From assembly GCA_945875845.1 (NCBI GenBank), contig CAMCMB010000007.1:78807-142806 (forward strand): a stretch of DNA of 64,000 nt. The letters are read 5' to 3'. This document shows, in pieces, positions 25,248 to 34,373 of the stretch. The number at the start of each line of letters is the position of its first letter. Position 1 is the first letter of the stretch. Source of the DNA: Pirellula staleyi DSM 6068. GTDB taxonomy: Bacteria > Planctomycetota > Planctomycetia > Pirellulales > Pirellulaceae. The position numbers and the translations under genes were made by a program. The notes under the pieces are model-generated. The model was not told where the DNA came from. It saw only the letters and a program-made list of their open reading frames with translations, and searched no databases.

Positions 25248-27887
25248 ATGTCTTTTCGCATGGATAAACTGACAATTAAAGGGCAGGAATCGATCGTGGA
25301 AGCTCAATCGATGGCTTCCGCTGCCGGTAATCCAGAAATCGAAGGATTGCACGTCTTTGCCGCATTGCTCAAGGATAACGAGGGGGTCGTCGTGCCTCTG
25401 CTTAAGAAAATCGGAGCACCGCTCGACAAACTCCAGTCCACCACCATCGCCGAGCTGAAGAGACTGCCTCGAAGCACCGGCGGTCGTCAGCCGACGATTA
25501 GCCCAACGCTGCAAAAAGCACTTGAGGCAGCTGCATCCGCTGCGGAGGCGATGAAGGATGAATTTGTTAGCACAGAGCATTTGCTCTTGGGGCTATGCAG
25601 GACGGAAAACAAAGCCAGCGGATTGTTGAAGCTCCTGGGGGTTGCAGAAGCCGATATCCTGACCGCCTTGCAAAGTGTTCGAGGTAGCGCTCGGGTCACC
25701 GATCAAAACCCAGAAGGGAAATTTCAAGCTCTTGAAAAGTATGGTATCGACCTTGTTGCCCTCGCAACGAAGAACAAGCTCGACCCGGTCATTGGGCGCG
25801 ACAACGAAATCCGACGCGTCATTCAAGTTCTCTCTCGACGCACGAAGAATAACCCCGTCCTCATCGGCGAGCCCGGAGTTGGAAAAACCGCAATCGCCGA
25901 AGGACTAGCCCAGCGTATTGTCCAAGGGGATGTTCCACAGACGTTGAAGAACCGGCGTGTCATTTCGCTTGATATGGGTGCTCTCATCGCGGGTACCAAA
26001 TTTCGCGGCGAGTTCGAGGAGCGGCTTAAAGCGGTCATTCGCGAAGTCAAAGATGCTGAGGGAGAAGTCATCCTCTTTATCGATGAGTTGCACACCGTCA
26101 TCGGCGCTGGAGCGGCCGAAGGTTCGAGCGATGCAGCCAATTTGCTTAAGCCCGAGCTTGCTCGCGGGCAGTTGCGATGCGTGGGCGCCACCACCCTCAA
26201 TGAATACCGTAAACACATCGAAAAAGATGCTGCACTCGAACGTCGCTTTCAACCGGTCTACGTAGGCGAGCCGAGCGTCGAAGATACGATCACGATTCTG
26301 CGAGGTCTCAAGGCGCGTTACGAGGCCCACCACGGGGTCAAGATCCGAGATGCGGCCCTCGTGGAAGCAGCCAAGCTGTCGAATCGCTACATCACTGAGC
26401 GATTCCTCCCGGATAAAGCGATCGATTTGGTCGACGAAGCATCTGCCCGCATTGCCATGGAACGCGATAGCGTCCCTACCGAAATCGATACGCTGCAACG
26501 CCGCTTGCGGCAATTGGAACTCGCTCAACGCCAGCTCAATGACGAATCCGATGATTCTACGGAAGACGCGTTGGAGGACGTTGAACAAGAAATGGCAAAG
26601 ATCCAACGAGAGCTAGCAAGTCTTCGTGAGCAGTGGGAGTCGGAAAAACTCGGGCTATCCGGTGTCGGCTCTGTTCGCCGTTCACTTGAGAAAGCCGAAG
26701 GAGAATTTCGTCGGCTCGATTCACTCATCAAGGAGCAACAATCCACGGGTGCAGGCGTCAAGGAATCCGATTACCAAAAACTTTTTGAACTCGATCAACA
26801 GCAACGCAAGCTTCGCGAGCAAATCGAAACCGAAGAAGAGGTTGAGACGAAGTCGAGTACGGAACCCGGCAAGACGCGACTGCTCCGAACAGAGGTGACC
26901 GCAGATGAGATCGCGACCGTTGTGAGTTCCTGGACGGGGGTTCCCGTGAATCGGATGCTGGAAACCGAACGAGCGAAGTTGTTGGTGATGGAAGAACGTT
27001 TGCATCAGCGAGTCATCGGCCAAAACAAAGCGGTCGAAGCGATCAGCAATGCGGTGCGTAGAAGTCGCAGCGGAATGCAAGATCGCCATCGACCGATCGG
27101 ATCCTTCTTGTTCTTGGGGCCGACGGGAGTGGGTAAGACCGAACTTTGCAAAGCCCTCGCGGAGGTCTTGTTTGACGACGACACATCGATGGTCCGAATC
27201 GACATGAGCGAGTTTGGCGAAAAGCACAACGTGAGCCGATTGGTCGGGGCACCTCCCGGCTACGTCGGATACGAAGAAGGGGGCCAATTGACCGAAGCGG
27301 TTCGACGTCGACCCTACAGCGTTATCTTGCTGGATGAAATTGAAAAGGCCCACACGGATGTCTTCAACATCCTTTTGCAAGTGCTCGACGATGGTCGACT
27401 GACGGATGGCCAAAACCGAACGGTCGATTTTACGAACACAGTGGTCGTCATGACCAGCAACATCGGTAGTAAAATGATCCAACGCGTCGCAGACGAGGGT
27501 GGGTCCGAAGACGATATGGAGCAAGCGGTTCAAGAATCGCTCAAGCTAAAATTCTTGCCCGAATTCCTCAATCGAATCGACGAGACGATCATCTTCGAAC
27601 CACTCAAAAAAGATCAAATCCGAAAGATCGTGAGCTTGCAGGTTCGCAAACTCGAAGAAATGCTTGCCGAGAACCATTACAAACTGAACATCACAGAAAA
27701 AGCCATCGATGCGATCAGCAACGAAGGCTACGACCCAGTTTATGGTGCTAGGCCACTCAAGAGAGTTATCCAACGTCGGCTTCAAAACAAGATCGCGTCG
27801 GAACTGCTCAAGCGCGAAGAGAACGAAGGAGGCAGTATTCATGTGGATTTTGTGGACGACGAATTCCAAATCGCCTCCCATCCCTAG
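25248..27887 (+). CDS. clpB: ATP-dependent disaggregase ClpB
   Basis: The start at 25248 gives [20 protein letters not shown] with CTGGAG upstream; an open frame back to 25110 adds 46 residues that do not belong to the family. The 879-residue product has the Clp N-domain (about 1-150), nucleotide-binding domain 1 with Walker [14 protein letters not shown] near residue 207 and [14 protein letters not shown], a coiled-coil M domain (about 410-545), and domain 2 with [17 protein letters not shown] near 624 and [19 protein letters not shown]. The end, [20 protein letters not shown], is typical. ClpB works with DnaK to rescue aggregated proteins. I saw no CIRCE or other heat-shock operator upstream. 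Confidence 0.95.
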   Translation: MSFRMDKLTIKGQESIVEAQSMASAAGNPEIEGLHVFAALLKDNEGVVVPLLKKIGAPLDKLQSTTIAELKRLPRSTGGRQPTISPTLQKALEAAASAAEAMKDEFVSTEHLLLGLCRTENKASGLLKLLGVAEADILTALQSVRGSARVTDQNPEGKFQALEKYGIDLVALATKNKLDPVIGRDNEIRRVIQVLSRRTKNNPVLIGEPGVGKTAIAEGLAQRIVQGDVPQTLKNRRVISLDMGALIAGTKFRGEFEERLKAVIREVKDAEGEVILFIDELHTVIGAGAAEGSSDAANLLKPELARGQLRCVGATTLNEYRKHIEKDAALERRFQPVYVGEPSVEDTITILRGLKARYEAHHGVKIRDAALVEAAKLSNRYITERFLPDKAIDLVDEASARIAMERDSVPTEIDTLQRRLRQLELAQRQLNDESDDSTEDALEDVEQEMAKIQRELASLREQWESEKLGLSGVGSVRRSLEKAEGEFRRLDSLIKEQQSTGAGVKESDYQKLFELDQQQRKLREQIETEEEVETKSSTEPGKTRLLRTEVTADEIATVVSSWTGVPVNRMLETERAKLLVMEERLHQRVIGQNKAVEAISNAVRRSRSGMQDRHRPIGSFLFLGPTGVGKTELCKALAEVLFDDDTSMVRIDMSEFGEKHNVSRLVGAPPGYVGYEEGGQLTEAVRRRPYSVILLDEIEKAHTDVFNILLQVLDDGRLTDGQNRTVDFTNTVVVMTSNIGSKMIQRVADEGGSEDDMEQAVQESLKLKFLPEFLNRIDETIIFEPLKKDQIRKIVSLQVRKLEEMLAENHYKLNITEKAIDAISNEGYDPVYGARPLKRVIQRRLQNKIASELLKREENEGGSIHVDFVDDEFQIASHP

Positions 27888-27911
27888 AGCAACCCCGTGA
27901 AAGGACTCGCT

Positions 27912-28095
27912 CGGGAGGGTGAGGCCTGTCCGGTGAACATGTTTTCCTCGACTTTGCCCAATCCATTCCTTGCTTGGGAGGGTGAGGCTCCTGCCGAACC
28001 ATTGCGTATTAAGCTCGGCAGGAGCCTCGCCCTCCCGCTGGTTTCCAATGCATTCGCCATTGCAAAGATGTTTAGAGGGGTGGCCACGCTCTCCC
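27912..28095. repeat. Repeat family B, copy 2
   Basis: This 184-bp copy is in reverse orientation to copy 1. The outer arms (CGGGAGGGTGAGGCC at the left, GGGGTGGCCACGCTCTCCCA at the right) have diverged a little, while the inner arms GGGAGGGTGAGGCTCCTGCC and GGCAGGAGCCTCGCCCTCCC pair almost perfectly. It lies just after clpB and fills the gap to kdgK. Confidence 0.85.
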
Positions 28096-28138
28096 ACTGA
28101 GTTCCGCTGGTTCGACATGGGGAAAGATGGATTCAGTA

Positions 28139-29164
28139 CTATCTCACCAACGACACGTTCGCATCACCGCCAACGAGCCGCTCTACTTCGGCACGATTGA
28201 TGAATGGCAAATCGCCCGGGATACTATATTTGAGTCTAGCTGTGGCTATCGCCCAGCATAGCGAACGATCGAGATCGGGCTTGTCCAGCCAAGCGGACAA
28301 AAAGCCTGCTGAGAATGCATCGCCCCCTCCAAGGCGACCGACGGGCTCGACCGGTTTGCACGCTTGGAAAAACGACTGCGTCGAATTGCTTGCCATGGCG
28401 CCACGTTCTCCAAGCGTCATCACAGTAGGCCTACCCGCTCGCATGCTCAACAGTTGGCCCATAACCAACTCGTCGCTTTGACGGTTATCCAATCCCCAAA
28501 GATTGACCGCATCGCGGCGTGGCAGAAATACCAGATCCGCAGTCTCGAAAAGGGACTGGCTGTAAACTTGTGCTGAGGAAGCGGAGCAAAGAAGCGTTCG
28601 ATGGTTCACGTCAAAGCTCACTTGCCAACCGGCCGCGCGAGCAAGTCGGACAGCATGTCCGATCAACTCCCGACCGCTATCGCTCAACCAGAGCGAGATG
28701 CCCGTGACATGAAGCCATTGCGACCTGCCTACCTCAAAGATTCCGGTCGGCAATTCGGACGGAACAAATCGCGAAAAGGCGGAGTTCGCTCGATCGTAAA
28801 TGACGTGGCTGCTGCGCGGCGGAGAGCCTGTTTCGAGGAAATACAAACCCACTCGATCTTGGTCGGTCCAAACGACGTGCTGCGTATCCACGCCCTGCGC
28901 TGCGATAGCTCTGGCAATCCGATGCCCCAAGTGGTTGTCGGTCAACCGCGAAATCCATGCCACACGCTTGCCCAATCGCGCAAGCCCAACGGCGGTATTG
29001 GATTCGCTTCCGCCCACATGCACTTGAAGCGATTCCGCTTGCTCCAATCGCAAGAAGGCGTCCGGAGTCAATCGCAGCATCGTCTCGCCAATCGTTACGA
29101 CATCGTAGTCGCGCTGCACCTTGGGTTGATTTGCTGCCTCTTTCTCGCTTTCACTTGCACTCAT
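28139..29164 (-). CDS. kdgK: PfkB-family sugar kinase, probably 2-keto-3-deoxygluconate kinase
   Basis: The start at 29164 gives MSASESEKEAANQ before the conserved core; a further upstream start lies inside eda. The 341-residue product has YDVVTIGETMLRLTPDAF, the substrate-side motif HVGGSESNTAVGLARLGKRV, and the PfkB ATP/anion-hole signature GRLGGGDAFSAGFLSAWLD with the catalytic Asp. It would phosphorylate KDG to KDPG with ATP. The 14-base overlap with eda, whose enzyme cleaves KDPG, is strong support for this substrate over ribose or fructose. Confidence 0.85.
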   Translation of the reverse strand: MSASESEKEAANQPKVQRDYDVVTIGETMLRLTPDAFLRLEQAESLQVHVGGSESNTAVGLARLGKRVAWISRLTDNHLGHRIARAIAAQGVDTQHVVWTDQDRVGLYFLETGSPPRSSHVIYDRANSAFSRFVPSELPTGIFEVGRSQWLHVTGISLWLSDSGRELIGHAVRLARAAGWQVSFDVNHRTLLCSASSAQVYSQSLFETADLVFLPRRDAVNLWGLDNRQSDELVMGQLLSMRAGRPTVMTLGERGAMASNSTQSFFQACKPVEPVGRLGGGDAFSAGFLSAWLDKPDLDRSLCWAIATARLKYSIPGDLPFINRAEVERLVGGDANVSLVR

Positions 29165-29807
29165 CGGTAAGCTCCATTTGGCAAGCAGCCACGTATTGCT
29201 GTGCCACTTTTGCGACCGTGTTCCAGTCCTTGTTTTGAAGTGCGATTGGGTCAAGTAATTGACCGCCAATACCAACGGCCACAGCCCCGGCTTCCAAGTA
29301 CTGAGCAATGTTTTTCAAATCGACACCTCCGGTTGGCATGAGTTTCAAATAGGGCATGGGCGCGAGCACATCACGAATATAACTTGGGCCGAGAGCACGG
29401 GCTGGAAAGACTTTGATGATGTCCGCCCCAGCATCCCAAGCCAATGCGATTTCGGTTGGCGTAAACGCGCCCGGACAAACCGCGACCTTGTTTTGCTTGC
29501 AATATTCGATAATAGGCACAGACAAGATCGGAGAAACGAGGAATTGAGCGCCGAAATCGATCGCGATCTTGGCTTCTTTGAGCGATCGAACCGACCCAAG
29601 CCCGATGACCGCGTTGCCATCGCGAATCGCTGGATTCGTTTCCCGAATCGACTTGATTACGGACGGGGACTCGGGATTGGTGAGGGTAAACTCCAATGCC
29701 CGTATTCCCGCTCCGATCAGCGTATCGGCGATTTGGGCGGCCGCAGACAAATCGTCGAGACGTAGGATTGCGACAAGCCGAGATTGAAAAATAAGTTGTT
29801 GGGTCAT
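29151..29807 (-). CDS. eda: KDPG / 4-hydroxy-2-oxoglutarate aldolase
   Basis: The ATG at 29807 gives MTQQLIFQSRLVAILRLDDL; an upstream TTG in frame adds eight unrelated residues. The 218-residue product is a class I aldolase of the KDPG family: RALEFTLTNPESPSVIKSI with the conserved Glu, IGLGSVRSLKEAKIAIDFGA, FLVSPILSVPIIEYC, and the Schiff-base lysine in DIIKVFPARALGPSYIRDVL. The phosphate-binding part, LMPTGGVDLKNIAQYLEAGA, follows. It splits KDPG to pyruvate and glyceraldehyde-3-phosphate. With kdgK it forms the lower part of an Entner-Doudoroff or uronate route. Confidence 0.93.
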   Translation of the reverse strand: MTQQLIFQSRLVAILRLDDLSAAAQIADTLIGAGIRALEFTLTNPESPSVIKSIRETNPAIRDGNAVIGLGSVRSLKEAKIAIDFGAQFLVSPILSVPIIEYCKQNKVAVCPGAFTPTEIALAWDAGADIIKVFPARALGPSYIRDVLAPMPYLKLMPTGGVDLKNIAQYLEAGAVAVGIGGQLLDPIALQNKDWNTVAKVAQQYVAACQMELTDECK

Positions 29808-29957
29808 AAGCAAAAAATGGATTGCTAGCAAGCAAGTTTAGGAAAGATTTGCTGATTGTATCGATTGTACTGGCCGATACCATCAGTATTAGGAGTCGAC
29901 CTCATCACACGGGCAATCGATCCATTGGATTTGCGTGCAAGCAAAACTTAAGGGCGC

Positions 29958-30899
29958 ATGGAAATGAAATCAGTCGTAGTTGGATGGATGTTTGGTTTGG
30001 GGCTACTTTTGAGCCACGTCGGATGTTGTTCGGTGCGCATGATGGGTGAGGGATGCGGCGCGGCGAATTGCGGAGGCGGATGCAGTGCAGGCTGCGATAC
30101 AATGGACTTTGGCGATCGAGTGGTGCCGTTTGCTGGTTTCGGCAATCGCATCGCTAATCATATCCGAAGCAAGAATTGCAGTTCGGGTTGTGGCGAGATC
30201 TATTGGGACGAACAGATCAACGAACCGCCGGTTTGCGATCCATGCGGACACGATGGAGAGTTCACGGGCGATTCGTGCAGAAGCTGCCCAACGACACTTC
30301 GGCGACTGCGAAACCTTTGGAACCACCAACGCTTTCAACCGTCGAACTGTGATTCTTGTTCGTCGTGCGGTGGCGACGCTGGTTTTTCAGGTGCAAGCAC
30401 TTGTTCAAACTGTTCCTCTGGGGGCAGCGAAAACGATTCCATGCACATGAATTTGGAACCATCCCAGCCGGAACCAATCCAGTCGGAACCAATCCAGTCG
30501 GAACCAATCCAGTCGGTCCCAACACGGTCGGTCCCAACACGGTCGATTCACATTCCTCCGATGCAAACTCCTTCAATGCAGTCGAATCCATCCCGCCGCA
30601 GCGTTGCACCTCAAAACGATTCAAGTCGCGCTCAGCCGACGCCCGCCGATCGTAGTCTACGAGAGGCTCCACCGGTGTTAAGAAATACACCTGCTCCGGT
30701 TCCGGATCCAAATGCCATGGTTCGCCCTTCCTTGCAAAAGGGGCAGACCGCCGGCTCAGATACAACCAATCAGAAACCGTCGGTCCATTCGCACCGAGCG
30801 ATCAATTCGCAGCAAGCGGTGAAAGCAAAGCCCGTAGCGGGCAAAGCGAGCCAAAGCGTGCAGGGTAAACCTCGATTAGCGGCGAACCCTCGTCCGTAG
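29958..30899 (+). CDS. Cys-rich secreted protein with Pro/Gln repeat tail
   Basis: The 313-residue product has a signal peptide with a lipobox-like end (GLLLSHVGCCS). The first 160 residues carry about 25 cysteines, many as C-x2-C or adjacent pairs, and the segment CGEIYWDEQINEPPVCDPCG, which resembles a motif I associate with short secreted planctomycete proteins. A tandem stretch then reads EPIQS three times followed by VPTRS twice, encoded by 15-base units at about 30473-30545. The remaining tail is Pro/Ser/Gln-rich and basic. I know no function. The Cys pattern suggests disulfides or metal, and the tail an extended wall or surface linker. Confidence 0.7.
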   Translation: MEMKSVVVGWMFGLGLLLSHVGCCSVRMMGEGCGAANCGGGCSAGCDTMDFGDRVVPFAGFGNRIANHIRSKNCSSGCGEIYWDEQINEPPVCDPCGHDGEFTGDSCRSCPTTLRRLRNLWNHQRFQPSNCDSCSSCGGDAGFSGASTCSNCSSGGSENDSMHMNLEPSQPEPIQSEPIQSEPIQSVPTRSVPTRSIHIPPMQTPSMQSNPSRRSVAPQNDSSRAQPTPADRSLREAPPVLRNTPAPVPDPNAMVRPSLQKGQTAGSDTTNQKPSVHSHRAINSQQAVKAKPVAGKASQSVQGKPRLAANPRP

Positions 30900-31011
30900 G
30901 CAAAGACGAACCCTCGTCCGTAGGCAAAACAGCGTCGCCTTTTGATTCGCAAAAGTTGCGTTCATGACGGATCTTTTGCGGAGAGCTGTGATTTCATAAC
31001 CCGACGCGTGA

Positions 31012-31129
31012 CGGCTTGTTGATTTAGTGAAGTCGTTATTGGGTAAGGGAGGTACGACGGACTTCCAAGTCCGTCAATGGGAAATTCGACGGACTAGGAA
31101 GTCCGTCGTACCATTAAAGCAACAAGCCG
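31012..31129. repeat. Repeat family A, copy 3
   Basis: This 118-bp copy is in inverse orientation: its centre reads GGAGGTACGACGGACTTCCA then CCGTCAATGGGAAATTCGAC. The ends CGGCTTGTTGATTTA and TAAAGCAACAAGCCG are kept. It lies in the gap between the Cys-rich protein and the molybdopterin oxidoreductase; the rest of that gap (30900-31329) holds only a GA tract. Confidence 0.85.
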
Positions 31130-31246
31130 GTGAGCGAGCTCGCTTACGCGTCGGGTTTTCAAACTGTCGCCAAAAAAGGGTTAACCTTACCCTTCCTCGC
31201 AACCCTTGGGTTGTGCAATGCCGAGGAAAACATGGTACCGTGAGTG

Positions 31247-31282
<36 letters not shown>

Positions 31283-31329
31283 TCCTGTTTCTTCGTCGCA
31301 ACCATTCCAACCCGAACTACACGATTCCC

Positions 31330-33336
31330 ATGAGCTTAGTCGTTTTGCCAACCGTTTGCGCTCTGGATTGTCCCGACGCATGTGCGTTGAATATCACAGT
31401 GGATGGTAACAAAGTTACACATCTGGCGGGCAATCCCGATCATCCCATCACCAAGGGATTTGCTTGCGTCAAGATGGCACGGTATCCGGAAAGACAGGAA
31501 CAATCGGACCGGCTATTGCATCCCATGCGACGCATCGGTCGCAAAGGAGAAGGGAGATTCGAACCTATCTCCTGGGAAATTGCGTTGGACGAAATTGCCC
31601 AGCGGCTTCGCGGTATCCTTGCCCAACACGGGCCGCAGTCCATTCTGCCCTATGCTTATGGTGGCACGATGGGTGTCTTGGAAGGCCAAGCACCGTTAGC
31701 GTTCTTTCGAAGTATCGGTGCCCTCGAACTGGATCAAACCATTTGCGCTACTACCGGTAGTGCGGCTTGGGAAGCGAATTATGGGCCAAATAAGCTTGGG
31801 ACCGATCCAGAGGACTTAGTTCACTCCAAGTTCATCGTGCTGTGGGGTATCAATGCGCTTCGAAGCAATTCGCACCTCGCGCCGGCGATCAAGGCGGCAA
31901 GAAAGAATGGCTGCCAAGTTCTGCATATCGACCCCTTCCGAAACGAGACCTCGCGATTCGCGGACATGCATTGGCAGATCAAGGTGGGTACCGATGCCGC
32001 ATTAGCGCTTGCGATAGGGAATGAAATCTTCCAAAAGAATTGGCACGACGAGTCTTATTTGGCGACGCACGCGATCGGAGTCGAGGAGTATCGGCGGGCA
32101 TGCAGCGAATGGCCGCTCGAACGCGCGGCATCCTACTGCGACTTGCCGTTGGAAGACCTACGGAAAATGGTGCGGCATTTCGCGCTGAGCGGTGCTTCGT
32201 ACATTAAGGTGGGCTATGGCATGACCCGCAATGAAGGGGGTGGGAATGCTCTTCGGGCGATTACGCTCTTGCCTGCCTTGATTGGAGCATGGAAAACCCA
32301 AGGTGCTGGCGCTTGCCTATCTACCAGCGGCGCCTTTGGATTGAACACATCGCGCGTTCGCGGTGACCATTTGCTCAGGCCGGGAGTCCGCCATGTCAAC
32401 ATGACGTTGCTCGCTTCGGAGCTCGACCCCGCCACATCCAGCGTTCGAGGGCTGTTCGTATTCAACAGCAATCCAGCAGCCGTAGCACCCGATTCGTCGC
32501 GCATCCGAGCGGGACTCTTGAACGAGAATTTGTTTACCGTTGTGTTGGAGCACTTTCAAACCGACACCGCGGACTACGCGGACTACGTTTTGCCTGCGAC
32601 GACTTTTCTGGAACATACCGACGTTTACACGTCGTATGGGCACTACTATTTGCAGTATTCCGAGCCGGTTGTTCCGCCGCGTGGGGAGGCAAAATCAAAT
32701 CGTTGGTTTTTTGCGGAGCTGGCCAAACGATTGGGACTCGCCGACGCTTGTTTGTATTGGCAACCTCTTGAGATTGTCGAGGAGCTATTGCGTTCGGAAA
32801 ACCCGTTTCTGGACGGGATCACCGCGGAAAAGCTGGTGCGTGAACGCAGCATCAAGCTTCGATTACCTACGCCATTCCTGCCTTATTCACAGGGAAGCAA
32901 CTTCTCGGATCGCAAAATCCGATTCTCACCTGCACCGCAACAGATTGAGTTTGACGTTCAGCCCAGCCAACAATATCCGTTGCGATTGATCTCGCCCCCA
33001 GGCCCTTTCATTCTCAATACTTCGATGGGAAACGTTCCAAGTGTGATCAAGTTGGCGGGGGGGGAACCTCAAGTCATCCTCAACCCGTTCGATGCAAAAC
33101 CGCTGGGTATTGAGAATGGAGATCGCGTAGAAGTCACAAGCCCCAACGGTAGCATTCTGCGGAAAGCCATTGTCAGCGACGATGCAAAGCCAGGTGTGCT
33201 GGTTGCGCTAGGTCAATGGTGGCCTAAATTATCTCCGGACGGCAAGGGGCTAAACGACATCACCGACGAACGTCTAACGGATTTAGGTGGCGGTAGTACA
33301 TTTGGCAACCCGGTAGTCCGCGTGACGCGAGCTTAG
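31330..33336 (+). CDS. Molybdopterin oxidoreductase with N-terminal 4Fe-4S site
   Basis: The 668-residue product begins directly with a [4Fe-4S] motif, CALDCPDACALNI, with the fourth Cys in KGFACVKMARYPERQ. Molybdopterin-binding blocks follow: FEPISWEIALDEIAQRL, the region GTMGVLEGQAPLAFFRSIGA, KFIVLWGINALRSNSHLAP, and the C-terminal dinucleotide-binding domain with FILNTSMGNVPSVIKLAGGE and NGDRVEVTSPNGSILRKAIV. There is no signal peptide, so it is cytoplasmic. It belongs to the DMSO-reductase superfamily (formate dehydrogenase / nitrate reductase-like); the substrate cannot be read from sequence. No electron-transfer partner is adjacent. Confidence 0.88.
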   Translation: MSLVVLPTVCALDCPDACALNITVDGNKVTHLAGNPDHPITKGFACVKMARYPERQEQSDRLLHPMRRIGRKGEGRFEPISWEIALDEIAQRLRGILAQHGPQSILPYAYGGTMGVLEGQAPLAFFRSIGALELDQTICATTGSAAWEANYGPNKLGTDPEDLVHSKFIVLWGINALRSNSHLAPAIKAARKNGCQVLHIDPFRNETSRFADMHWQIKVGTDAALALAIGNEIFQKNWHDESYLATHAIGVEEYRRACSEWPLERAASYCDLPLEDLRKMVRHFALSGASYIKVGYGMTRNEGGGNALRAITLLPALIGAWKTQGAGACLSTSGAFGLNTSRVRGDHLLRPGVRHVNMTLLASELDPATSSVRGLFVFNSNPAAVAPDSSRIRAGLLNENLFTVVLEHFQTDTADYADYVLPATTFLEHTDVYTSYGHYYLQYSEPVVPPRGEAKSNRWFFAELAKRLGLADACLYWQPLEIVEELLRSENPFLDGITAEKLVRERSIKLRLPTPFLPYSQGSNFSDRKIRFSPAPQQIEFDVQPSQQYPLRLISPPGPFILNTSMGNVPSVIKLAGGEPQVILNPFDAKPLGIENGDRVEVTSPNGSILRKAIVSDDAKPGVLVALGQWWPKLSPDGKGLNDITDERLTDLGGGSTFGNPVVRVTRA

Positions 33337-33381
33337 TTTGCGAGGGGCAAAATAGCGTCGCGTTTTGCTCCGCAAAGGAGG

Positions 33382-33404
33382 CAAGTCGCTGACGTGGCGA
33401 CTTG
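33382..33404. other. Perfect 8-bp-arm hairpin in intergenic gap
   Basis: CAAGTCGC and GCGACTTG face each other across seven bases, 46 bases after the molybdopterin oxidoreductase stop. No T run follows, so it is a weak terminator at best. The remainder of the 33337-33659 gap shows nothing identifiable and presumably contains the promoter of the act operon. Confidence 0.45.
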
Positions 33405-33659
33405 AGCCAAACCCAACTGGGCCGATGTTCACGGGCCAAGCGGTCTAGGGCTGCGACTATTTGTCCCAATGCCTCTTTCGTAGTCAATTTGCCAATAATA
33501 CGGTTAGGATTCGGTCGAAAGAAACATCCCGGCCGACGGCAACTTTTCTCAGGCTACCTTCCACCAATGTCCTGAAGTAAGTAAACTCTTCGGAAACTCA
33601 AATGCGATCGGCACGTCGGTGCTCGTAATTGCCTAAAAGAATTGACTCTTTAATCCATC

Positions 33660-34373
33660 ATGCAACGATTTCTGTTCCCACGTTGGACCAACAAATTCCT
33701 GGCTTTGCTAGGAGTATTGGGTGCTGCCGGAGGTGCTTATGCCGGCGTGTTATTTTTGGGTGTGACGAGTCCTGTCACCCTCAATACGGGTTATCGCCCC
33801 GAGCAGCCGGTGCCGTTTAGCCATGCTCTGCATGCCGGCCAGCTCAAGATGGATTGTCGCTACTGCCACAACTCAGTTGACAAATCCGCTCACTCATCCA
33901 TTCCGGCCACGCAAACGTGTATTAATTGCCACAGTCCCAAAACGGCTGCGGGCGCGCCCACTTTGTCGGCCATTCACTCGGATAGCTTGAAACTCAAGCC
34001 GATCCATGAAAGTTGGCGGACGGGCGAGTCGGTTGACTGGATTCGCATTCACCGACTTCCGGATTTTGTCTATTTCAACCATTCGGCACACGTGAATCGT
34101 GGCGTTTCGTGCGTCACTTGCCACGGCCGTGTCGATCAAATGGAAATCGTTTACCAAGCCAAAGATCAATCGATGACCTGGTGTATCGATTGCCACCGAA
34201 ACCCGGAACCACACCTTCGACCACTTGATCAGATTACCAATCTGGCTTGGCATGCGGGTGATGATGACGATTCGGACGCTGAAATCAAAGCGAAGCAACT
34301 TGAGCTCGGCCAAAAGCTCAAAGCAGAAAACAATATCAATCCTCAAGCAAACTGTGCGGTCTGCCACCGATGA
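33660..34373 (+). CDS. actA: Alternative complex III pentahaem cytochrome, ActA
   Basis: The 237-residue product has one N-terminal membrane helix (KFLALLGVLGAAGGAYAGVL) and five CxxCH haem c sites: CRYCH, CINCH, CVTCH, CIDCH and CAVCH, with spaced His residues (PFSHALHAG, YFNHSAHVNRG) for axial ligation. This is the ActA pattern of ACIII, a quinol:cytochrome c/oxidase oxidoreductase that replaces bc1. The protein faces the periplasm. Its last codon overlaps the actB start (ATGA), so the two are coupled, and it opens a long plus-strand operon that runs to the oxidase genes. Confidence 0.93.
   Translation: MQRFLFPRWTNKFLALLGVLGAAGGAYAGVLFLGVTSPVTLNTGYRPEQPVPFSHALHAGQLKMDCRYCHNSVDKSAHSSIPATQTCINCHSPKTAAGAPTLSAIHSDSLKLKPIHESWRTGESVDWIRIHRLPDFVYFNHSAHVNRGVSCVTCHGRVDQMEIVYQAKDQSMTWCIDCHRNPEPHLRPLDQITNLAWHAGDDDDSDAEIKAKQLELGQKLKAENNINPQANCAVCHR

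Noticed and set aside
26721..27533. A 270-codon frame opposite clpB
   Set aside because: It lies fully antisense to nucleotide-binding domain 2 of ClpB.
27546..28118. A 190-codon frame across the end of clpB
   Set aside because: It is made of clpB antisense and repeat B sequence.
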